DNA from: Lantana camara
Taxonomy: Eukaryota; Streptophyta; Magnoliopsida; Lamiales; Verbenaceae
Length of the DNA: 64,000 nt
Assembly: GCA_037501455.1 (NCBI GenBank)
Contig: CM074861.1
Coordinates: 37,774,001 to 37,838,000 of the forward strand
Direction: 5' to 3'
Shown here: positions 38,195 through 50,788 of the stretch, in pieces
Position numbering within the stretch: the stretch's first letter is position 1
Layout: the number at the start of each line of letters is the position of its first letter
Translations under genes and position numbers: made by a program
Notes under the pieces: generated by a model
Told to the model about the DNA's origin: nothing
What the model saw: the letters and a program-made list of their open reading frames with translations, nothing else
Database searches by the model: none

Positions 38195-38704
38195 TTCCCG
38201 CTGCAGGCTGTGCAGGATCCCAGCCGGGAACTTCCTTTCCCATTTAGGAATTTTCTCACATGGGACACCTCAGTGTATTCATTTAGAAGAAACAAGCACC
38301 CCCATGTATCACGCACGTATCAACCGTACACTTTACACCCCAAGAAACAAGGTGATCCTTCTTAAGGGTGTGATCACATGAGCAAGCCTCAAATGAGTCA
38401 TTTCGACACTTCCACTGTCTTTTGGACTCATCGGCTTGGAGTGATTTCTAATCTTAACTTATGTGATTTAAGGCTCATTTTATAAACCACTTCTCCTAAG
38501 TGATTGAGTCCTATAAGTTATTTAGATTAGAGGAGTTCTTATCCATGCGAAGTTAAAGGAAACACACATTCCAACAGGAACATATAAAGAAGTGTTGCCT
38601 TATGATAAGATCAGTTCATTTATTATTCAAAGATTGTCTGTGATTTACAAAGAAAAAACGCTAAGTTGATTACAAGATCGGCTTTAAAAACACTATTCCT
38701 AACA
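38195..38704 (-). mobile_element. Partial Ty1/copia 3' LTR
   Basis: On the minus strand it starts TGTTAGGAATAGTG at 38704, directly after the PPT GGGCAAGTGAAAGAT (38705-38719). About 510 bp match the starts of the LTRs at 42208 and 54685 (for example the complement of TTCCTTTCCCATTTAGGAAT). Truncated at about 38195. Confidence 0.8.
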
Positions 38705-38720
38705 ATCTTTCACTTGCCCG

Positions 38721-39040
38721 TCAAAGTCGTTCATTAGCTAATCTAAGTCCCATCTTCTCAAGATGACCTTCAAATGCTTGCTGACTTAAGGGTTTCTTTA
38801 GTGGGTCTATCACGTCCTCTGCTGATGTGCCCTCTCGATTTGTACCTCACCTATTTTGATGATATCACGTATTAAGTGATACTTCCTCATAATGTGCTTG
38901 GTCCGTTGGTGAGATCTTGGTTCTCTTGCTTGACCAACCCCCTCTGTGCTACCGAAAGCCTCTTGAGTTCTTCTTATTTTAGACGGTATACAAACTTCAA
39001 AAACACACATGTTGAATAACAAGTTTGGATTGTCTTTGTT
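38721..39040 (-). pseudogene. Ty1/copia pol C-terminus (RNase H end)
   Basis: Recognisable on the minus strand: AREPRSHQRTKHIMRKYHLI, IKIGEVQIE, then DPLKKPLSQQAFEGHLEKMG and LANERL before the stop at 38721. This is the conserved end of plant copia polyproteins, next to the PPT and 3' LTR, and it assigns the TGTTAGGAATAGTG LTR family to Ty1/copia. Frame changes and truncation make it a remnant. Confidence 0.85.
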
Positions 39041-39699
39041 CTAGATAACACAAGGTTATTTTCCTATTCAAGACTAGTAATACTCCAGGATCGAGTCGTA
39101 GTCATGTTTCTTAATAGAGTTGGAATATGGATGTAGCTTTTTGTCATTGTATTTGCTTATTGATTTTGTAAAACATAGGGTTGAAATACATTATCTTAGC
39201 TCGGTGGCATTTTTTAACTGTCTCAAAAGCCTCGTATTTCTTTTCAAATGAATGAAAGTTAAGTTTTGTCAAACTTAATTTCAGTTTGACTTATTTTGCT
39301 CTTTTTGTAGCTTTTGCTTCCTTGTTTATTCCATATATTAGGTTTTGTTCAAACTTGAAATATTATTAATTTTTAATAAAGTATAGGCTCAGAATTTGAA
39401 CCCTACGCAATCAGTTTATCGTCTAGGCATTGTATTATTAATCAAATAACTATGGGTATTATCGAGGCGTGGGCTACTCCCCTTCCCTCATTTTTTCATG
39501 TGTGTTATGAATACATCTTGGGGTTGAAACTTTAAGCTTGATTTCACAAGGTTTTGTACTTGCTCATTATCGATAATCAATTCAAACATTCATCCTTGAG
39601 GAGGATTTCTTGATACTAAAGAACCCTTCTAGGGGATTTACTTAATTTTTCATCCTTAAGGAAGGGACTTTTAAACGTAAGACCTTTTAAGGTTTATGT
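39041..39699. other. Decayed retroelement sequence, no gene
   Basis: There is no coding segment I can assign. From its position it is either the far 3' part of the Tat element to the right or the remainder of the copia element to the left. Confidence 0.35.
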
Positions 39700-40207
39700 G
39701 TTTCAGGGTCGAGGATGACGCTCTCCTTTTAGGCTTTCCAGCATGTAGGTATTGTTTGTCCCGATCTAAATGATCTTAAGGGGCCTTCTCAGTTGGATCG
39801 AGTTTCCCTATATGAGAACCGAATCTCCTAGCTAGAACGTTCTTTTCTTGACCTTTTTGTTATATTCAGGAGTCATAGAAGCTTTGTATTGATGGATCCG
39901 CGCCCAAGTTTTCTCTCGTTTTTCATTGAGTAGATCTAGCTCAAGGAGTCAACTTTTCTGGTTGGCTCTCAAATTAGGCTACACAAGTGGATTCTTGAAC
40001 AAGTTCTGCCGATATCATCGCTTCTGAGCCGTACACCTGCGAATAAAGGGATTCTCCGATTGTTGTTCGACGGGTCGTGCAGTAAGCCCACAGAGCCCCA
40101 GGAAATTCCTCAGCCCATTTTCCTTTTTTATACTCTATGGTTCAGAGATGTTGCAAGATGATCCATTTGGTTACCTCAGCTTGGTCATTGTCTGGGGGTT
40201 CCCTACG
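39700..40207 (-). pseudogene. Tat-type integrase, C-terminal part
   Basis: On the minus strand: PQTNDQAEVTKWIILQ, then a stop, GKWAEEFPGALWAYCTTRRT and GESLYSQVYGSEA, the usual end of the integrase core in Tat elements. The segment just upstream is at 42214-42285 across the copia solo LTR, and the N-terminal part is at 54686-55180. Broken by stops. Confidence 0.8.
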
Positions 40208-42208
40208 TGTTGGAAAACACAGAGTTTGCACAGCGAAATATTTAAACTTTTTTCAAAAGCGAATCGTAAATATTGCAATGTTCGTCCCCAAACTATAAGG
40301 GTTTCAAGAAACTTACGAAGATAGAAGCTTTCTAGTGATGTTGATACCGCCTATCAAACACCCTTTGTGCGGACTATCCCTCGAATGGTCCTTGAAAAGA
40401 TCCCAAAGTAGGTAATCCTCCAAAGCGTATCCATACCTGTCCCAGATCACGATCAAGCTATTGAGAATGCTAGTTCTGTGGCATGTGTTTTGGCTAGGAA
40501 TTAACTTTGAAAACTTTTCTTTTAAATTTCTCAAAATCAATTAACGCTTCAAGAACGTTGGTCTAAAGTGTAAGAGAAGCCCCACCCTTGTATTTATACC
40601 AAAGGGTTCGAAACCCTAGAGACTTCCCAAGTCTAGTGGGCTTTGATTTTTTGCTCTCTAATTCACTAATTAATTATTATCTTTTAATTGAAAATAAAAT
40701 CATATCTTATTTTCCAAGATAATCCAAGAAATCTTTCTCTCTCCTACAATAGGAAGTTTGACTATTCAATCTTATCTAGAATAAAGTCAAATATTAAGAT
40801 TCAATAAATAATTTAATTCATAATTAATTATTTATTGGGTTAATTATTTGAGATTAGACTTAACGATTAATTCATAATTAATTAAAAGACCAAAATTAAT
40901 TAATTAACAGTTTAATTAATTAATCTAGAAAAGATTTCACATGCGGAATAAACCACATGTATGTATCCACGTGTGCGTGACACGTGGCAGTCACGTATGG
41001 CTACGTGACATGTGGCAGGGGTCTACGTGTTCATGGTCCCATTTTGATCAAGATTTTGATCCTTCGTTAATCTAATTAACTTTCTACCAAAAACCCTCGT
41101 GACCTGGCATTCGTGTGTGACCCTTTAGGTTCATTATTCGATTAGCAGTGACACTAATTAATTTATTCTCATAATTAATTAATCAGTTCACAGATCACAC
41201 TACCATAATCTAGCAATGGGTGTGTGACCCCCTAACCAAATAACAAAATGAATCTAAGAACCTTTCAGTCAATGACAATCAGTGAAATACGATCCTCCTA
41301 CAACTCCATCTCTCAGTCAAGAAATTAAGACATGGGAATAAACTCAGAGCCTTGTTATTCTTGATCTTTAAAGTTAAGTTCGTTTCATATCCATTTAGAT
41401 CCCAATCCAAGAAAACCCCATTTTCTTGATATCTTGATCTTTTAACCACTTTGGCCAAGGGTTTAATATTTAATGGACTACGAACAACTTAATCAGTAAG
41501 AGATCATTCTTGTTCTTGAAAAGTGTAGATCCTTTATTGATTCTACTAATTCTACATATGCCACTTGTGTAATCCTAACATAAGTCGTGGTTCAGGTTTC
41601 TATATGCGACGCCCTTTTGAGCCTATATCAAAGATTACACAGTTAGCTCATATGAGACATTACAGAATCTCAAGTCAAAGGATTATTAATCACGTCCTTG
41701 ACCTGTGAGATATTTTCTAATCTGGAAGTTTTTGGAAACTTCCTTTCCCATTTAGGAATGTTCTCACGCGGGACATTTTAGTGATGAAGTTCTTGTAAAG
41801 ATCACCGTTATGTATTATGAACGCATCATCGTATGCACTTATCACTCCATGAAAATGAGTGATTCTTCACAAGGACATAATAACATAAGCAAGTTTCAAC
41901 AGAGTCAAGGTCGACACTCCCACTGTCTGTCAGACTCGTCGACTTGGAGAAGTTTCTAATCCTCGCTTATGGGGTTAAGAACTTGTTTCATGTGTCGGTC
42001 TCATAAGGACAAAGCTCTTAACGGCCTCATCAGATTAGGGGAGTTCAAAACATGCAAAACACAGTCAAACCCAAACAGATATAAATAAACACATGAAGAA
42101 GTGATTGTCTACGAACAAAATCATTTCGTTTATTATTCAAAGACTATTTGTGATTTTACAAGGAAATAGTAAAGTAACAATACTGCTTTAAGGGCATTAT
42201 TCCTAACG
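40208..42208 (-). mobile_element. Ty1/copia-type solo LTR (2001 bp)
   Basis: On the plus strand it begins TGTTGGAAAACACAGAG and ends GGCATTATTCCTAACG (final A mutated to G), with perfect TSD CTACG (40203-40207, 42209-42213). Removing it rejoins the Tat integrase frame exactly. TATA (minus TATAAATA) at 40591-40598; ACGT-core cluster at about 40969-41030. Confidence 0.93.
40969..41030 (-). promoter_or_regulatory. ACGT-core cluster in LTR
   Basis: About five ACGT cores (CACGTG, ACACGTGG, TCACGTA, CTACGTGA, CTACGTG) lie within about 60 bp, some 380 bp upstream of the LTR TATA box. Position and motif type correspond to the cluster at 14263-14322. Confidence 0.55.
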
Positions 42209-42213
42209 CTACG

Positions 42214-42285
42214 GAGTTAAAGCGTTGCTCGATCCCCATATCTGTTCACCAATCCTTGGTGTTGGTGCTTATGAATTGGGATTCG
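42214..42285 (-). pseudogene. Tat-type integrase, middle fragment
   Basis: Encodes QFISTNTKDW, a stop, then TDMGIEQRFNSV on the minus strand, between two copia solo LTRs. It joins in frame with VSDNG at 54690 and with GNPQTNDQAEV at 40200, so all three pieces were one integrase before the insertions. Confidence 0.85.
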
Positions 42286-45200
42286 TGTTGGAAAACATGA
42301 GTCAAAAGTAGCAGAAAATTAAAAATTTTCCGACAAGAGGACCGATAGCTTGCAATTTTTACTCTAAAACGATTGGGTTTCCAAGAACTTACTACGAATT
42401 AGTCTTTCTTGAAATGTTCAAACCGCCTATTGAATGTCCTTCAAGCGGTATTGAATCCACGTCCGTTGAATGGCTCTTTCTTCATCTTCGAGACTCCAAC
42501 GTGGAAGTCCTCTAAAATGTATCCACACCAACCTTGGCCACGATCAAATCAGGGAGGATGCTAGTACTTTGATTTGTGTGAATGCTAGGGTTTTTCAAAG
42601 AATTGTGTTCTTTTCTTTTTCTTCGGAATAGAGAAGATGACACTTCAAGAATATCGGTCTGAGGAATAATATAACTTTATCTCTCCTTTATATTCTCAAG
42701 TAACAATCTGATAATAAGAGAAACCAGTTCTAGAATTTTGGTTTCTTGTTTAACGTAATATCAGATAACTAGTCTAAGATAATTAATTAAAATTATATTT
42801 TAATTAATATCTTTTCCAAGTAACTTATCTCAACAAGTTTGAGATATTATCCTTTTATTTATTTAGTTTATAAATAATCTAGATACTATCTTTTATTTAT
42901 TTCATAAATAAATAAACTAATTAATATCTTATCCAACAACTTTATGATATTATCTTTTTATTTATTTATTACTTAAATAAATAATCTAAGATATTATCCT
43001 TTATTATTTATTTCATAAATAAAACAAGATATTATCTTCTATTTATTTATTTTATAAATGAATAAACTAGTATTCCAAATTAATAATTAATTCATAATTA
43101 ATTATTTATTGGACTTTTAATTCCGGATTGGACTTAATAATTAATTTCCAATTAATCAAAGCCCAAAATTATTAAACCAATTTAATTAATTGAAACATTG
43201 CACATGTGTGGCGCATGCCACACGTGTGGCTCACGCCCTGCACGTGCCACACGTGTGGGCCCCACAGGTTACAATTAGCCAGTTCTATTAATTTAATTAA
43301 TCGAGCAAGCCTTTACCCTCGTGACCCGATATTTGTGTGTGACCCTCTAGGTTCATTATTTGATTAACAGTGGCCCTAATTAATTAATACCCTTATTAAT
43401 TAATTAGTCTATAGATCATACGACCAAAGTCTAGCAACAGGTGTGTGACCCCTAACCGAATAACGAATAAATCGAAAGAACCTTTTAGTCAATGAAAAAT
43501 CGTGAAATAAGATTCTCCTACCATCCTATCTCTCGATTAATATCTAGGGCACGGGAATAATTAGAACCCAAATAATATTAATCTTAAGGCTAAGTTCATT
43601 TCATATGCATTTGATCTCGATCCAAAAAACTCATTTCTTGATCTCGATCCACTGCCTTGGATAAGGACTCCGAGATGGATTATGAACAACTTATGCAATA
43701 AGAGATCTTGTTGCCCTAAGAAAGTGTAGGTCCTTTATTGATTCTCATGTCTCCATGTGCCACTTTTGCAACCCCAACATAGGTCATAATTCAAGTGTCT
43801 CGGGCGACACCTTTTTAGACCCATGTATAAGATTACCGAATACGCTCACACAAGACATTAATGAAATCTCAAGTTTAAGGCTTAATGAATCATATCATTG
43901 GCTTGTGATATAATTCCTAATCTATAGCACCCAGAGCGTTGGTACGCCACATCCCCCGCACTATACCCCAGTACATATACGAAACAGATATCCGTATATG
44001 CACCAAGTCATAGCGAACGGGTGACAAACCAAAAACACTCCTGGCTAGGGTCTAGACCCTGTCAATCAGTTGGGCTACAAGAACTAATATGCGGAAGCGT
44101 AATTAAAAACAAATAATAATCAACAATAGTTAAGTCACATGTAAACGAGTTCAAACTACGTAACCTGTCAGAGCAAAATATATATACAATAGCCACCAAG
44201 GCTAACAAAACAGTAACAAATATCCAAAAGTATAGACGACCGACAGGGCCTCAATACTACAACTAATAAATGTATGTTGTATCTAATGCATAACTCTAAG
44301 AAAAGAATAAGGACCTAGCTATATAAGAGAGTAAAAGACTGTACTAACTTTCCCACCTAGCTACGACCACGTGTACCTGAACTATAAAAGGGAAAAACAT
44401 GAAGGGGTCAGTCAAAGGACTGCTGAGGGGGCTACACAAGCACCCGTACATATAAATATACATGCAAGCACCTAGTTCCTTAATCCCACTATACGTTCTT
44501 TATCGAAACATATTAATTTTGGAAAATTCAGAATTACACCGTGGGGTTACGGACATTCAATTCATTAATTAATTACTGTAGGTCGCTCGGCAAGAACGAG
44601 CGGTCTCCAACCTTTACTCCTCTTTTTCATTCATTACGTTCATTCACACACACAATCATATCATTACCTAAACATCCTTTTTTCTACGGGTTGATAGATC
44701 AGGTGCCCAACCCTCACCATCCACAAACACATGAGAAACGAGGGTGCATGCCTCCCTAGCCCTCATGACTCCATCCTCCACTAACCTTCTAATTCATTCT
44801 GGGTTCATCCCCTTCGATATGGGACCGCATAATGGGCTAGCCGTCGACCCTTGCCTCTCTGATTCACCCATAACACGACCCCTGGGCCCACAACATAACA
44901 CACACACACACACATCTCGCCAATCGGTTCGTTTGTTGTTTGAAAAAAATTTCATTAATATATAATAATAAAAGGGTTGCTTTTTAGTAAAGACATTTTG
45001 GATCTTCTATCACAGGCACAATTGTAGGTCGATATATATAAAGGAAAACCTCACCTGAGTGGAGGAAACGACAAAAGAGACAACAAGAATGCCTACTCGG
45101 CTTGGTCCTCTCGGTCCAGGAGATTATCTGAACAAACCAAATACATTTCGGTTAAGACTCTACTCAAAATGAACCAAGTAATGACGCACGACAATTAAAT

Positions 45201-46127
45201 AAGTGAAACTATGATGTGTCGTGTTATGGATTCACATAAAAATGATTTATGCTCAATGAATGCATACAAAATTAATTAAAGCAATTAGACAATTTGAAAA
45301 TTAAAGATCAATATAATTTTATAGGATAAATCACATTTTAAACTATAAAATACATATACGGGGCTTGAGGAACAGTGTGGGAAACGAGAAAACAAAGAAA
45401 ATACCCAAATTTACAAAAGTCAAACAAAAATCAACTAGCCGAAATAGGGATCGTGGCCACTGAACTACTTTCAGCAACAACGACAATTGAAAAGTCATCA
45501 ACACCAATTCATGAAAAAAAAAAAGGGCCATTACCACACTCCACCTATTAAATTACATGTTCTTTCTACCATAATCAATATTTAACAATTAAATTGCATT
45601 CACTTCACATACTTAAATACTAATAACTAACTTTTGAAAGCTATCAGAATCAAATAGGTAACAACACTTAGGGGAAGAATCACCCAGTTCCACATTAATC
45701 CTAATTTCTATTTTAAATCACAACATTAGTTAGGAATATAATAAATATTTATAAGCACTATATATATGTATATATAAAAGTAGAAGCAAATGGCGTCTCC
45801 GTCTCTGGCAGCAGAGCAAATCTTCACCCCCAATTCAATTTAATCCTACAATTAAATGCTAACCCGCAAATTCAAACTAAATTTGCAGCACATAATATAT
45901 ATATATATAGCCATTATATTCAAATATGAAATATAAATAAAGCATGATTAGTCCCCAAAACTAAATTAACCCATTTCATAAATGAAACCCTGTTTTAATG
46001 TAATCCATTTAATACAGTAACAATTCCGAATTTCTTGCATTTCAGGAGTATATTATCATGGAATCATCATTAAATGGCCGAGAATGAAGCATGGGTAGTC
46101 ATAAACCACAAGCCCTAACTTATTTAT

Positions 46128-46133
46128 AACACA

Positions 46134-46208
<75 letters not shown>
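46128..46208. repeat. (CA)n/(TA)n compound microsatellite
   Basis: An (AC)n tract from about 46136 to 46187 with one AT interruption is followed by (TA)n to 46208, inside the gypsy LTR. Confidence 0.95.
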
Positions 46209-46890
46209 CAAAATTATAAATCCCAAGAGCCCACCAAAGAGAAGAAGAGAGGACGATAGGAGGAGAAGGCGGTTGGAAATAGTGGTGGCCGACGGTGGAT
46301 GGCAACGTCCGGTGGTGGTGCGTGACTTGGCTCTTCCCTTTTCTCCAGAATGTGCAAGACGTGAGAGAGAGAGAGAAGATAGTGAAGTGGGTATGTGTTG
46401 GATATTTTGTGTATATCTATAAATATAATATAGTAATGCCGGTGTATACGAGCAGGGCATGTGGGTGTACATAAAAATATATATATATAAGAATTTTTTA
46501 TAAAAATATGCATATATATATATATTTAAGGGGGAATTATTAAATAGGACCAATAATGTTAAAAAGTTATCCTAAACCCCCTAATTTGAAATTTTTTCAT
46601 TTGTGATCACCAATATAGCACATATTTTTTGTAAACCCCCCAAACACCTTAAAAGACTACTTTACCCTCAAGTTTAACTCTGATACACACACGATTGATT
46701 CATCACCTTGCAACTAAACTTCCTCTTATTCTTCTCGCGATTCTGAGTCTGCCGCCGCCCCCGTCCCCGCCGTCGCAGCCATAAGCCTATTATCATAGCA
46801 CCCCCAATTGTTGTTATTGGTATTTTGATTTGATAACCGAAGCGGACACCACTTGTTTGATACGAAATCAAGAAAACCCAATCTGGGAAG

Positions 46891-49192
46891 ATGGATTCCG
46901 GCAGCTTGGTGACTTGTTCGATTTGGTGTAGTGTATTTTTTGAAGGCGAAGATCATGTCTTTCAACTTCGGGAGAGCGATACGCTTGAAAGAGTGTTTTC
47001 GGAGATTGAGACCCATTGGCCTGCGTTCGATTGTGATACATATGTGGTGCAGTACAAGGCGGCCCATATGGAAGATGAATCATGGATTACTTTGAAGAAA
47101 GATCAAGATGTCGAGAGTATGGTGGCAGTGCATGGTCTAGCAAAACAACACATTGCAAAGTTGAGAGCAATTCAGCCCCCCTTCAAGTTCATCTCAGAGA
47201 AGGTAGTCCCTGTATTTTAATTTGCTCTGTTATATGGCTGATTTGGGATTGCGATGCATATGTGATGCGTTATTCATTTGGCTTGTGTCTTATTTGAAAA
47301 GGGATCACCAGGGAACGACCTCGACAAGTCAAGCCCTAGTCGTTCATAATTCCAACAACAATTAATCCTGGAGTCGTTGCATCCGTCGCGTTGGACAGGC
47401 CTTTAAGGATGCTAATGACTGTAGGGTTCATTTAAAAAATTATCACATTGCAGTGAATCGAAAGTTTAAATATATGAAGAATGATACTGATAAGATTATA
47501 GCTACTTGCCCGGATGAGAACTGCAATTTATGCGTCTTATTGTAGGAGAGACGACGAGTTTGCTATAAGAAAGTTAAATGTTGACCATGTTTGTGGTTTG
47601 GAAACTGTTACGAATAAAAGGTCACACCCCAATGCCGATTCAAATTGGGTTGCGTGTGTGATGAAGGCCCATATCATGGCAAATCCTAAATACAAACCGA
47701 AAGATATAGTTTCTTATATCCGAAACGAGCACAATGTGGAAATTCCATACCATACTGCCTGGCTGGGCAAGGAGATAGCACTACATGAAATCCATGGTTC
47801 TGATGTTGGGTCTTATAACCGACTCCATTGGTATGTGGATGTTGTGAGACGTTCGAATCCCGGCAGCATTTGTGATTTGGAGACAAAACAACCGGATAAC
47901 AGGTTTAACCGCTTGTTTATGGCTTTGAATGCTTGTTTGGTAGGATTTCTTAGAGGTTGTAGGAAAATAGTTTTCCTTGACGGCACTTATATCAAGAGCA
48001 AATTCAAAGGTCATTTGCTTTGTGCGACAGCGAAGGATGGGAACAATCAGTTGTTTACAATAGCATACGCTGTCGTTGACTCAGAGAATGATGAGAATTG
48101 GGAATGGTTTTGCCAAAAGTTGAGACATGCTCTTGAAAGTCAGCCTGTGCTTTGTGATTTTAGACAGTACATATTCTTCTCCGACAGGCACCTGGGACTT
48201 GTTACGCATGTGCCAAGGGTATTTCTAGGCTACCAACATGTATTCTGCCTCAGACATTGGGTGGATAACTTCAGAACTCAGGTATTTGTTTACCGATTAG
48301 TGTGATAAGTTGATACGTATGCTCCTTTTCTTGATAATAAAGTGGATGTTGGTTGTCATTATCGCAGGTCCTTAGGAAGCATTATCCCAAACTGAACAAA
48401 AAACATTGGACCAATGTGTTCAATGCAGTAGCATATGTTCCTACCAGGGCTGAGTACTCCCTGCACATCAATAAAATCCTTAAAGCAATGCCATTGGCCG
48501 CAGATTTCTTAAATAACTCCGCTCCTAAAAACTGGGCTAATTCATTAGTTACCAGTAATCGATTTGGTATCATCAACAACAATATTGCAGAGTGTTGGAA
48601 CAGTTGGGTGAAGGATGCGAGATCCCTCCCAATTGTTGCTTTGATTGACCGGATTAGGCAGCAGATAATGACAATGATGTGCAATAGAAGGGAGCAAAGT
48701 CATGAATGGAAAACGCACCTTTGTATGGATATAGAGGTGATGGTCAAGGCTGAATTTGAAGTAGGGAGGAGCTTGGATGTTGTGCGAGCCAACTCAGTGA
48801 CATTTGAGGTGAATGAAGGGGAATTCCGACACACAGTAGACCTTGGCAAGCGGGAATGTTCTTGTAATTACTGGCAGATCTTGAAGCTCCCCTGCAAACA
48901 TGCTTGTGCATGCATTGACAAGAAATGGTGGTCGGTATCCGATTTTTGTGATGATGCTTATTCAGTTGAAACGTATAAAAAAGCATATGAGAACATTATT
49001 TTCCTTGTACCGAATGCTGATATGGTCTCAAATGTCGAGGTTCAGATCATGCCTCCCGATGTGAGGCCTCAGCCTGGTCGACCGAAGAGGAATAGGTTCC
49101 CATCGCAGGTCGTCAAAGCTGTTATTGTATGCTCATCATGTAAAAGGCTTGGGCATAACAAGAGAACATGCAGGGGCCCTGTGTCAAATTGA
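46891..49192 (+). pseudogene. MULE transposase (frameshifted)
   Basis: DDE transposase of Mutator-like elements. The N-terminal exon 46891-about 47198 encodes a PB1-like domain (MDSGSLVTCSIWCSVFFEG). The next part resumes around 47300 with a stop, then AFKDANDCRVHLKNYHIAVN and KFKYMKNDTDKIIATCPDEN. The frame shifts by one near 47515 and continues as AIYASYCRRDDEFAIRKLN. The main domain (47514-48281) has FLDGTYIKSK (first Asp) and FFSDRHLGL (second Asp). An 86-bp GT-AG intron (48282-48367) follows. The last exon has NNIAECWNSW (Glu), a SWIM finger (CSCN...PCKHACACI) and a CCHC knuckle CSSCKRLGHNKRTC. The catalytic triad is present, but the early stop and frameshift suggest it is no longer translated in full. 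Confidence 0.88.
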
Positions 49193-49394
49193 CTGTTTGT
49201 ACGTTGTTGGGTATGTTGTTTAATTCTGGATCCTAATCAGGTTTATATGATTTGTTTTCGCACAGAAACTGAAGATTGGCCGAGATTTCAGTGGAGGCTT
49301 GCCATTTTGGCTTGATGATGGACCTGGTGAATGACTTTTTTTTAACTTTTTTTCACTTGTCATTGTATTTTTTGTTGTATGGTGAATGACTTTG

Positions 49395-49776
49395 TTGTAA
49401 TAATGCGTAATTGGAAGGGTGATTTGTCCAGTGAAAATGTAGTAATGCGTAATTGGAAGGGTGATTTGTCCAGTGAAACTGTAGTAATGCGTAATTGGAA
49501 GGGTGATTTGTCCAGTGAAACTGTAGTAATGCGTAATCGGAAGGGTGATTTGTCCAGTGAAACTGTAATAATGTGTAATTTGAAGGGTGATTTGTCCAGT
49601 GAAACTGTAGTAATGTGTAATTGCAAGGGTGATTTGTCCAGTGAAACTGTAATAATGCGTAATTGGAAGGGTGATTTGTCCAGTGAAACTGTAGTAATGC
49701 GTAATTGGAAGGGTGATTTGTCCAGTGAAAATGTAGTAATGCGTCATTGGAAGGGTGATTTGTCCAGTGAAAATGT
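49395..49776 (+). repeat. 42-bp tandem repeat, 9 copies (left arm)
   Basis: The unit TAATGCGTAATTGGAAGG-GTGATTTGTCCAGTGAAA-(A/C)TGTAG is repeated nine times with few substitutions. The unit is a multiple of three, so it stays open in several frames (repeating RNWKGDLSSE on plus). I regard these frames as by-products. The array is the inverted counterpart of 50152-50758. Confidence 0.95.
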
Positions 49777-50017
49777 AAATAAAACATTGCAACATTAACA
49801 AGATTGATTGAATAATGATCACATCATTACAACAATATACTTATGAACAAGATTCTGAATAAAACATTGCAACATTAACAAGATTGATTGAATGACGATC
49901 ACATCATTACAACAATATACTTATGAACAAGATTCTGAATAAAACATTGCAACATTAACAAGTTTGATTGAATCATGCTCACATCATTACAATAATATAC
50001 TTATGAACAAGATTCTG
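49777..50017 (+). repeat. 80-bp tandem repeat, 3 copies
   Basis: The unit begins AATAAAACATTGCAACATTA and ends ATGAACAAGATTCTG. Copies are at about 49778, 49858 and 49938. An inverted 1.7-copy counterpart follows at 50018-50150, so the centre of symmetry of the whole foldback is near 50018. Confidence 0.95.
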
Positions 50018-50758
50018 AATTGTAATGATGTGACCATGATTCAATCAATCTTGTTAATGTTGCAATGTTTTATTCAGAATCTTGTTCATAAGCATATTGT
50101 TGTAATGATGTGATCATCATTCAATCAATCTTGTTAATGTTGCAATGTTTTAACTACAGTTTCACTGGACAAATCACCCTTCCAATTACGCATTACTACA
50201 GTTTCACTGGACAAATCACCCTTCCAATTATGCATTACTACATTTTCACTGGACAAATCACCTTTCCAATTACGCATTATTACAGTTTCACTGGACAAAT
50301 CACCCTTGCAATTACGCATTACTACAGTTTCACTGGACAAATCACCCTTCCAATTACGCATTACTACATTTTCTCTGGACAAATCACCCTTCCAATTACG
50401 CATTATTATAGTTTCACTGGACAAATCACCCTTGCAATTACGCATTACTACATTTTCACTGGACAAATTACCCTTCTAATTACGCATTACTACAGTTTCA
50501 CTGGACAAATCACCCTTCCAATTACGCATTACTACATTTTCACTGGACAAATCACCCTTCCAATTACGCATTATTACAGTTTCACTGGACAAATCACCCT
50601 TGCAATTACGCGTTACTACATTTTCACTAGACAAATTACCCTTCTAATTGCGCATTACTACAGTTTCACTGGACAAATCACCCTTCCAATTGCGCATTAC
50701 TACAGTTTCACTGGACAAATCATCCTTCCAATTACGCATTACTACATTTTCATTGGAA
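50018..50758 (-). repeat. Inverted arm: 80-bp unit x1.7 then 42-bp unit x14.5
   Basis: Bases 50018-50150 are the reverse complement of the 80-bp units. Bases 50152-50758 hold about 14.5 reverse-complement copies of the 42-bp unit, with variants alternating GCAATT/CCAATT and ACAG/ACATTT. The arm is longer than the left one (14.5 against 9 copies). Confidence 0.95.
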
Positions 50759-50788
50759 AAATAAATAATTATCTAATTGAAATTTCAA

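Noticed and set aside
46056..46553. 165-codon minus-strand frame with Tyr/Ile and Cys/Val repeats
   Set aside because: Generated by translation of the (CA)n/(TA)n microsatellite and flanking LTR sequence.
49379..49798. 139-codon open frame with repeating RNWKGDLSSE
   Set aside because: Same cause: tandem repeat with unit divisible by three and no start context, domain or neighbour support.
49395..50758. CRISPR-like array
   Set aside because: Units are contiguous without unique spacers, and the sequence is plant nuclear DNA inside a Mutator-like element.
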